5,222 nucleotides of DNA, taken from NCBI GenBank assembly GCA_002842195.1, contig PHCL01000123.1:1-5222 (forward strand), read 5' to 3'. The notes beneath the pieces were generated by a model. The model worked only from the letters and a program-made list of their open reading frames with translations. It was not told the origin of the DNA and did not search any database. Below are positions 1-5,222 of the stretch, one piece after another. Position numbers and translations under genes: made by a program. The DNA is from Betaproteobacteria bacterium HGW-Betaproteobacteria-20 (lineage in GTDB: Bacteria > Pseudomonadota > Gammaproteobacteria > Burkholderiales > Methylophilaceae). Numbering within the stretch: the stretch's first letter is position 1; every line of letters starts with the position of its first letter.

Positions 1-774
1 ATCATGCGCATGGCCAAATAATATCTGTATCGGTAAACTTTCATGTTCATGAAAAATAGCCAGCTCAAAAATTTGACGGGTTTCACGTGTGATTAACGGC
101 ACCAAAAAAACAGCTTCCGGGTGCTCTGCATGAATCAGCTTGGCCGTTTTTACAAATAATTCAGCATGTTGTTGCACCTCACTTTGGCGACTGCCCGGCA
201 GCATGGCAATAATCAAAGATGCCGGTTTTAATCTCAATCCTTCGCGCGCCGCTGTCGTATCAGGCTCTAGTGGCAACATATCAGCCAGTGGATGGCCTAC
301 ATAGGTCACTGCAATGCCCGCTTGTTGGTACAAAGCGGGCTCAAACGGAAATAACACCAGCATGTGCGAGGCGGCATGCTTAATTTTGTTGATTCTATTT
401 TTACGCCACGCCCAAATAGATGGGCTGACATAATGAATAGTTTTAATGCCTTTGTTTTTGAGTTTTTTCTCTAACCAGAAATTAAAATCAGGTGCATCAA
501 TGCCTATAAATAGATCGATGCGGTTATTTAAAAAATGGTTAAGCAGTTGTTTACGAAGCTTAAGTAAACCAAATAAATGTTTGATGACTTCAAAGTAACC
601 GCGCACTGACAAACGCTCGATAGGGAACAGCGATTGTGCGCCTTCACGCATCATTTTTGGCCCAGCAATGCCGACAAACTCAATCTCGGCATGCTTTTGC
701 TTCAATGCCTGCATCAGGTGACTGCCAAGCAAATCACCAGAGGCTTCTCCTGCCACTATACCGATTCTGAACAT
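1..774 (-). CDS. lpxB: Lipid-A-disaccharide synthase LpxB, 3' end cut by window edge
   Basis: LpxB is a GT19 family glycosyltransferase acting at the inner face of the cytoplasmic membrane. It joins UDP-2,3-diacylglucosamine to lipid X, giving the beta-1,6-linked lipid A disaccharide and UDP. The window shows 258 codons, open to base 1; the family is about 380 residues, so roughly the last third is missing. Visible family segments are the N-terminal MFRIGIVAGEASGD (1-14), FVGIAGPKM (33-41), LSVRGYFEVIKHL (55-67), GIDAPDFN (91-98) with its conserved acidic residues, HYVSPSIWAWR (114-124), VGHPLAD (159-165) and the linker motif MLPGSRQSEV (191-200). The ATG at 774-772 opens this conserved N-terminus. 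An AGG at 786-784, nine bases upstream, overlaps the lpxA stop codon, so translational coupling is likely. Nothing suggests a broken gene; the truncation is only the window boundary. Identity is certain from the motifs and from the gene order. Confidence 0.98.
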   Translation of the reverse strand, partial: MFRIGIVAGEASGDLLGSHLMQALKQKHAEIEFVGIAGPKMMREGAQSLFPIERLSVRGYFEVIKHLFGLLKLRKQLLNHFLNNRIDLFIGIDAPDFNFWLEKKLKNKGIKTIHYVSPSIWAWRKNRINKIKHAASHMLVLFPFEPALYQQAGIAVTYVGHPLADMLPLEPDTTAAREGLRLKPASLIIAMLPGSRQSEVQQHAELFVKTAKLIHAEHPEAVFLVPLITRETRQIFELAIFHEHESLPIQILFGHAHD

Positions 775-784
775 TGTGAAAAAC

Positions 785-1567
785 CTAGCGGACGATGCCG
801 CGGGTGGATGCGTTTAGAAAGTCTGTAAGCAAACCGATTTCTGGTGTGCTTGCCTGCATGGATGCAAGCTCGATTTTGGCTTCGTCTAATGTAAGACTGT
901 TGCGATACAGCGTTTTATACGCACGCTTAATTTGCAATATACTCTCTGAGCTATAACCGCGCCGCTTCAGGCCCTCAGCGTTAATGCCATGCGGCTTGGC
1001 ATCGTAACCGGCCGCTGTGACATAAGGCGGAATATCTTTAAATACCACCGAACCTACAGCTGTTATAACATGTGCACCAATTTTGCAAAACTGATGAATA
1101 AGCGTAAAGCCGCCTAAAATCGCATAATCATGTATATCTACATGGCCAGCTAACGAAGTATTATTAGCAAAAATGGTATGGTTGCCAATCTGGCAATCAT
1201 GTGCAATATGCACATAAGCCATAATCCAGTTATCGTTACCGATCTTGGTGATATTTTTATCTTGAACCGTGCCGCGGTTAAACGTGCAAAACTCGCGTAT
1301 GGTATTGTTATCGCCAATCTCTAATAAGGTTGGTTCGCCGTTGTATTTTTTGTCTTGTGGCGCTTCACCAAGTGAGGAATATTGAAATATCTGGTTGTTT
1401 TTACCAATAATCGTCGGACCGTTGATAATGACATGCGCGGCAACATGGGTACCGGCATCGATTTTAACATTGGCGCCAATAATGGAATATGCACCTATTT
1501 CTACGCTGGAGTCGAGTTCCGCCGTACTATCAATAATTGCCGTTGGGTGGATTTTTACTGCGTGCAT
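785..1567 (-). CDS. lpxA: UDP-N-acetylglucosamine O-acyltransferase LpxA
   Basis: LpxA carries out the first step of lipid A synthesis in the cytoplasm, moving an (R)-3-hydroxyacyl chain from ACP to the 3-OH of UDP-GlcNAc. The protein has 260 residues (E. coli 262). Residues 1 to about 185 are a left-handed beta-helix of hexapeptide repeats (for example VEIGAY, VKIDAG, TKIGND, CQIGNH, CKIGAH), and the remainder is the helical C-terminal domain with EGLKRRGYS (198-206) and the ending STRGIVR. The catalytic histidine is H123 in HIAHDC, matching E. coli H125 by an ungapped alignment from memory. Other conserved segments are LAGHV (139-143), the HQF of 158-160 and DIPPYV (178-183). The position equivalent to the E. 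coli acyl ruler G173 is V171, which may favour a shorter acyl chain (see findings). The ATG follows the fabZ stop by three bases, with GAGAAG placed six bases upstream of it and inside the fabZ end. Product identity is certain; chain-length preference is inference. Confidence 0.98.
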   Translation of the reverse strand: MHAVKIHPTAIIDSTAELDSSVEIGAYSIIGANVKIDAGTHVAAHVIINGPTIIGKNNQIFQYSSLGEAPQDKKYNGEPTLLEIGDNNTIREFCTFNRGTVQDKNITKIGNDNWIMAYVHIAHDCQIGNHTIFANNTSLAGHVDIHDYAILGGFTLIHQFCKIGAHVITAVGSVVFKDIPPYVTAAGYDAKPHGINAEGLKRRGYSSESILQIKRAYKTLYRNSLTLDEAKIELASMQASTPEIGLLTDFLNASTRGIVR

Positions 1568-1570
1568 CGC

Positions 1571-2047
1571 TTACTTCTCTTTTTTTTCTATCGCTTTTAA
1601 TATACACATCATCTGTGCTTCGGCTACCACAGCACCATCGACTGTAGCCACGCCGGAATACTTCCAAATACCTTTCAAGATACGATCAATTTTGACATTG
1701 ATAATAATTTGATCGCCAGGTGATACCGGCCTTTTGAAGCGTGCGCTATCGATGCCTGCAAAATAATAAACCGAGTCATCGTTAGGTTTAGCATCCATCG
1801 TTTTAAAGGATAATATTGCCGCAGCCTGCGCCATCGCCTCAATAATCAATACTCCAGGCATTACAGGATGATAAGGAAAATGACCAGGAAAGAACGGCTC
1901 GTTGATACTGACGTTTTTAATCGCAAAGATTTCTTTACCAAGCTCCATTGAAATCACGCGGTCTATCAGCACAAACGGATAGCGATGCGGAAGATGGTCG
2001 AGGATTTCATGAATGTCCATGCTAGTAGAAGCGGTTTCGTTTGTCAT
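1571..2047 (-). CDS. fabZ: (3R)-hydroxyacyl-ACP dehydratase FabZ
   Basis: FabZ is the hot-dog-fold dehydratase of type II fatty acid synthesis in the cytoplasm. It converts (3R)-hydroxyacyl-ACP to trans-2-enoyl-ACP, and so competes with LpxA and LpxD for the same hydroxyacyl-ACP pool. The 158-residue protein has the conserved start [13 protein letters not shown] (19-31), the active-site segment [22 protein letters not shown] (broken here as [13 protein letters not shown] at 53-65 followed by VLIIEAMAQ at 66-74) with catalytic H56 and E70, and [17 protein letters not shown] further on. The start is not fully settled. The ATG at 2047 gives a nine-residue extension with a weak GAGA-type ribosome site just upstream. 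An in-frame ATG at 2020 would give a 149-residue protein beginning [16 protein letters not shown], closer to some short homologues, but no purine-rich site precedes it. I prefer 2047. The gene sits between lpxD and lpxA, the usual place, and ends three bases before lpxA. Confidence 0.97.
   Translation of the reverse strand: MTNETASTSMDIHEILDHLPHRYPFVLIDRVISMELGKEIFAIKNVSINEPFFPGHFPYHPVMPGVLIIEAMAQAAAILSFKTMDAKPNDDSVYYFAGIDSARFKRPVSPGDQIIINVKIDRILKGIWKYSGVATVDGAVVAEAQMMCILKAIEKKEK
1574..1579 (-). promoter_or_regulatory. Ribosome binding site of lpxA inside the end of fabZ
   Basis: GAGAAG on the minus strand lies directly before the fabZ TAA stop (1573-1571), six bases ahead of the lpxA ATG. 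The site is part of the last fabZ codons, so ribosomes finishing fabZ end on top of the lpxA initiation region, which suggests translational coupling of the two genes. Confidence 0.6.
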
Positions 2048-2104
2048 TTTGTCTCAACTTTTTTCTGATAGATAGTTTTTTGGTAAATGGGTTTTAGTTT
2101 TTAT

Positions 2105-3142
2105 TTACTTGCTAGATTTTAACAGAGCAATGTCTTTTTCAAGTTGTTTAATTTTATCAACCAACGTGTCTAAGTGACGAATTTTTGCTGCTGTATTTAG
2201 CCATGCTTTATGTGTTTGAAAAGGCATGAGCGCTGTGTAGGTATCAGCGAGTGCTAAAGATCGTGTAATCATGCTGCCTGGCGAGATTGTAATGTGATCC
2301 GCAATTTCTAAATGGCCTAATATCATGGCGGCACCGCCAATTTTACAGTGTTTACCAATTTTGGCGCTACCAGCGATGCCTGTACAGCCAGCGATGACAG
2401 TATGTGCGCCTATGATGCAGTTATGGCCAATTTGAATCAGGTTGTCGAGCTTGACGCCATCTTCAATAATAGTGTTATCAAGTGCACCACGGTCAATGGT
2501 GGTATTAGCGCCAATATCTACATTATCGTGAATAATAACGCGCCCTACTTGCGGTATTTTCAACCAAACACCTGCTTCTTCAGCATAGCCAAAGCCATCG
2601 GAGCCAATGACCGCACCAGAAAAAATATGGCAATTTTGTCCGATTTCACAGTGATGTTTGATGGTTACATGCGGCTCTAAACGCGTGTTCCTGGCGATTA
2701 GTACGTCATTTTCAATCACACAGCCCGCACCGATAACGACATGTTCACCCAGCACGACATTTTCACCAATGACTACCATCGGCCCAATGCAGCATGTTGC
2801 GGGAATAATCGCCGTAGCATCAACTACTGCACTGGGTGCAACACCTGAATGCACAGTTGCAGGTGAATTTAACAATGTAGATACCTTGGCAAAATAGGCG
2901 TAAGGATTATCTACAATGATTTTGGGGAGTGTGGTTAGACTAGTGTCTTGTTCTCTTAAAACAACAGCACTGGCTCTAGACGAAATCAGTGCTTTTTGGT
3001 ATTTTGCATCGTTAATAAAACTAATATCGCCAGGTTGGGCATTGGCTAATGATGAGACGCGTGCAATGCTCGTGAAACCATCACCAACTACCTGACCGCC
3101 TAATAGTGTTGCAATATCACTCAGTGAGTACTGTTTACTCAT
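2105..3142 (-). CDS. lpxD: UDP-3-O-(3-hydroxyacyl)glucosamine N-acyltransferase LpxD
   Basis: LpxD performs the third step of lipid A synthesis: it transfers a second (R)-3-hydroxyacyl group from ACP to the 2-amino group of UDP-3-O-acylglucosamine, in the cytoplasm. The protein has 345 residues, the usual family size. Residues 1 to about 100 form the nucleotide-binding domain, with F42 and Y48 in the aromatic positions thought to stack on uracil. Residues of about 100-295 are a left-handed beta-helix of hexapeptide repeats, and the end (about 312-345) is a charged helix of the type that helps the trimer bind ACP. Conserved segments are IGSDGFGYA (179-187), KIPQVGRV (195-202), GANTTIDRGALDNT (211-224) and LIQIGHNC (235-242). 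H240 in the last of these matches catalytic E. coli H239. M291 matches the E. coli acyl ruler M290. The ATG is preceded by AGGG (3153-3150) seven bases upstream. The gene lies 65 bases after skp and 57 before fabZ. Confidence 0.98.
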   Translation of the reverse strand: MSKQYSLSDIATLLGGQVVGDGFTSIARVSSLANAQPGDISFINDAKYQKALISSRASAVVLREQDTSLTTLPKIIVDNPYAYFAKVSTLLNSPATVHSGVAPSAVVDATAIIPATCCIGPMVVIGENVVLGEHVVIGAGCVIENDVLIARNTRLEPHVTIKHHCEIGQNCHIFSGAVIGSDGFGYAEEAGVWLKIPQVGRVIIHDNVDIGANTTIDRGALDNTIIEDGVKLDNLIQIGHNCIIGAHTVIAGCTGIAGSAKIGKHCKIGGAAMILGHLEIADHITISPGSMITRSLALADTYTALMPFQTHKAWLNTAAKIRHLDTLVDKIKQLEKDIALLKSSK

Positions 3143-3207
3143 TAGTTGACCCTGAGTTTACTATTTAATTTATTGGTGGTTAACGTAGAAAAGTGTCTTA
3201 GCTTGAA

Positions 3208-3726
3208 TTATTTTTTACCTAACAGTTTCAGTACTTTATCTGTAATATCAAGTTTATCAGCGGCGTAGGCTACGCCACTATACATCACCAAATCATAGTT
3301 TTCAGCTTTAGCGACTGATTGCACGGCTTTATTGATTCGATCTTGCAGGCTTCCTAATTCTTCATTTTTACGCAGATTAATGTCTTCACGCAATTCGCGT
3401 TGTTTGCGTTGAAACTCTACTTTAATATTTTGGATATCGCGTTCTTTACTGCGGCGTTCTGTTTCTGTAATCGTAATGCCTTCTTTATCAAGAGCAGATT
3501 CTAAATCTTTAATTTGTTTAGCCATACGGTCCAACTCTTGCGAACGCGGATTAAATTCGCGTTCTAATTTTTTACCGCTTTCTGCAGTTTGAGGTGCTTC
3601 CTGTAGAATTTTATCTACTTGCACATAACCAACCTTCAACTCCGCTGACTGTGCGAATAAGGTAAATGTCATTAAACCGGTTAGAACCAAACTCTTAAAT
3701 AGTTTACTTACGAATAAATTACTCAA
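3208..3726 (-). CDS. skp: Periplasmic chaperone Skp/OmpH family, TTG start
   Basis: This is an OmpH/Skp family periplasmic chaperone. Family members form a trimer with long coiled-coil arms that holds unfolded outer-membrane proteins and hands them to the BAM complex. The 172-residue protein starts with a signal peptide: positive residues K8 and K11, a hydrophobic core of about 13-25, and a likely cleavage near AQSA (25-28), just before ELKVGYVQVDKIL, the conserved start of the mature protein. Residues of about 45-125 are rich in K, E, R and Q with heptad-like spacing, as expected for the arms. The C-terminus returns to the body with YDLVMYSGVAYAADKLDITDKV (split here as YDLVMYSGVAYAA, 144-156, and DKLDITDKV, 157-165). 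The start is TTG at 3726-3724. An in-frame TAG at 3738-3736 excludes any longer protein, AGGAG lies six bases upstream, and the next in-frame ATG would fall inside the signal peptide. The position directly after bamA is the conserved one. Confidence 0.95.
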   Translation of the reverse strand: MSNLFVSKLFKSLVLTGLMTFTLFAQSAELKVGYVQVDKILQEAPQTAESGKKLEREFNPRSQELDRMAKQIKDLESALDKEGITITETERRSKERDIQNIKVEFQRKQRELREDINLRKNEELGSLQDRINKAVQSVAKAENYDLVMYSGVAYAADKLDITDKVLKLLGKK

Positions 3727-3732
3727 TTCAAT

Positions 3733-3737
3733 CTCCT
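3733..3737 (-). promoter_or_regulatory. Ribosome binding site that fixes the skp TTG start
   Basis: On the minus strand AGGAG is followed by six bases and then TTG (3726-3724). It is the best Shine-Dalgarno match in the window. The in-frame TAG at 3738-3736 overlaps it, so translation of skp cannot begin further upstream. Together these support TTG as the real initiation codon. Confidence 0.8.
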
Positions 3738-3761
3738 AAAACAAATCACCCAACGTTTTCT

Positions 3762-3770
3762 ATTATGCCA
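3762..3770 (-). promoter_or_regulatory. Possible extended -10 promoter ahead of skp
   Basis: In the 94-base gap between bamA and skp the minus strand reads TGGCATAAT: an extended -10 TG dinucleotide, one base, then CATAAT (five of six matches to TATAAT). Transcription would start near 3755, giving a leader of about 28 bases before the skp TTG. No credible -35 hexamer lies 16-18 bases upstream; the nearest candidate, TTTACA, is 24 bases away. This could be an internal promoter giving skp and the lpx genes expression independent of bamA, but a chance AT-rich match is quite possible. Confidence 0.3.
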
Positions 3771-3820
3771 CATATCGCATATTCATTGGCTTGTAAACAA
3801 TAATACTGAATTCACTTAAA

Positions 3821-5222
<1,402 letters not shown>

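Noticed and set aside
634..828. Short plus-strand frame over the lpxB start and lpxA end
   Set aside because: It is fully antisense to conserved coding sequence, with no sensible composition or ribosome site.
1382..1712. Two overlapping plus-strand reading frames over the fabZ-lpxA junction
   Set aside because: They lie opposite two clearly identified genes, have no ribosome site or recognisable motif, and overlap each other in different frames. They are antisense shadows.
2348..2897. Plus-strand frames opposite lpxD
   Set aside because: Their open length follows from the repeated Ile, Gly and Val codons of the hexapeptide repeats on the other strand. No family features are seen.
3775..3785. 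ATAT-GCG-ATAT inverted repeat in the bamA-skp gap as a possible terminator or operator
   Set aside because: The stem is only four A/T pairs and has no T-run after it. It is too weak to support either role.
3792..3797. TTTACA (minus strand) as a -35 box for the possible skp promoter
   Set aside because: It lies 24 bases from the CATAAT hexamer, well beyond the usual 16-18 base spacing.
3807..3814. TGAATTCA palindrome just after the bamA stop
   Set aside because: It is a single eight-base palindrome that does not extend outward and has no second copy nearby; chance is a sufficient explanation in AT-rich DNA.

Overview
The window holds one continuous minus-strand gene block with the conserved proteobacterial outer-membrane biogenesis order: bamA (5' end missing), skp/ompH, lpxD, fabZ, lpxA and lpxB (3' end missing). 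All six genes are read from high to low coordinates. No convincing plus-strand gene, RNA gene, mobile element, CRISPR array or long repeat was seen, and no non-coding stretch exceeds 100 bases.

Organism: a Gram-negative proteobacterium making lipid A. The gene order, the moderately AT-rich composition and the style of the BamA barrel (for example the [12 protein letters not shown] and [12 protein letters not shown] segments) suggest a betaproteobacterium, perhaps a Methylophilaceae-type methylotroph (Methylotenera/Methylophilus-like). This assignment comes from recall of family sequences, not from a search.

Layout, in the direction of transcription: bamA 5222-3821 (end of POTRA4, POTRA5 and the whole beta-barrel), a 94-base gap with a possible extended -10 promoter, skp 3726-3208 (TTG start), a 65-base gap, lpxD 3142-2105, a 57-base gap, fabZ 2047-1571, a 3-base gap, lpxA 1567-785, a 10-base gap, and lpxB from 774 past the left edge. 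The last three genes are packed so tightly that the ribosome binding sites of lpxA and lpxB overlap the ends of the genes before them.

How the genes work together: BamA inserts beta-barrel proteins into the outer membrane, and Skp carries their unfolded precursors across the periplasm. LpxA, LpxD and LpxB carry out the cytoplasmic acyl-transfer and disaccharide-forming steps of lipid A synthesis. FabZ acts in the fatty-acid elongation cycle on the same (R)-3-hydroxyacyl-ACP pool that LpxA and LpxD draw from. The block therefore couples production of the protein and lipid parts of the outer membrane.

This is an ordinary core-genome region, and I found no sign of an undescribed system. The points worth a second look are small: a valine at the LpxA acyl-chain ruler position, the TTG start of skp, an atypical stretch at the truncated N-terminus of BamA, a Cys pair in a BamA loop, and a possible internal promoter.
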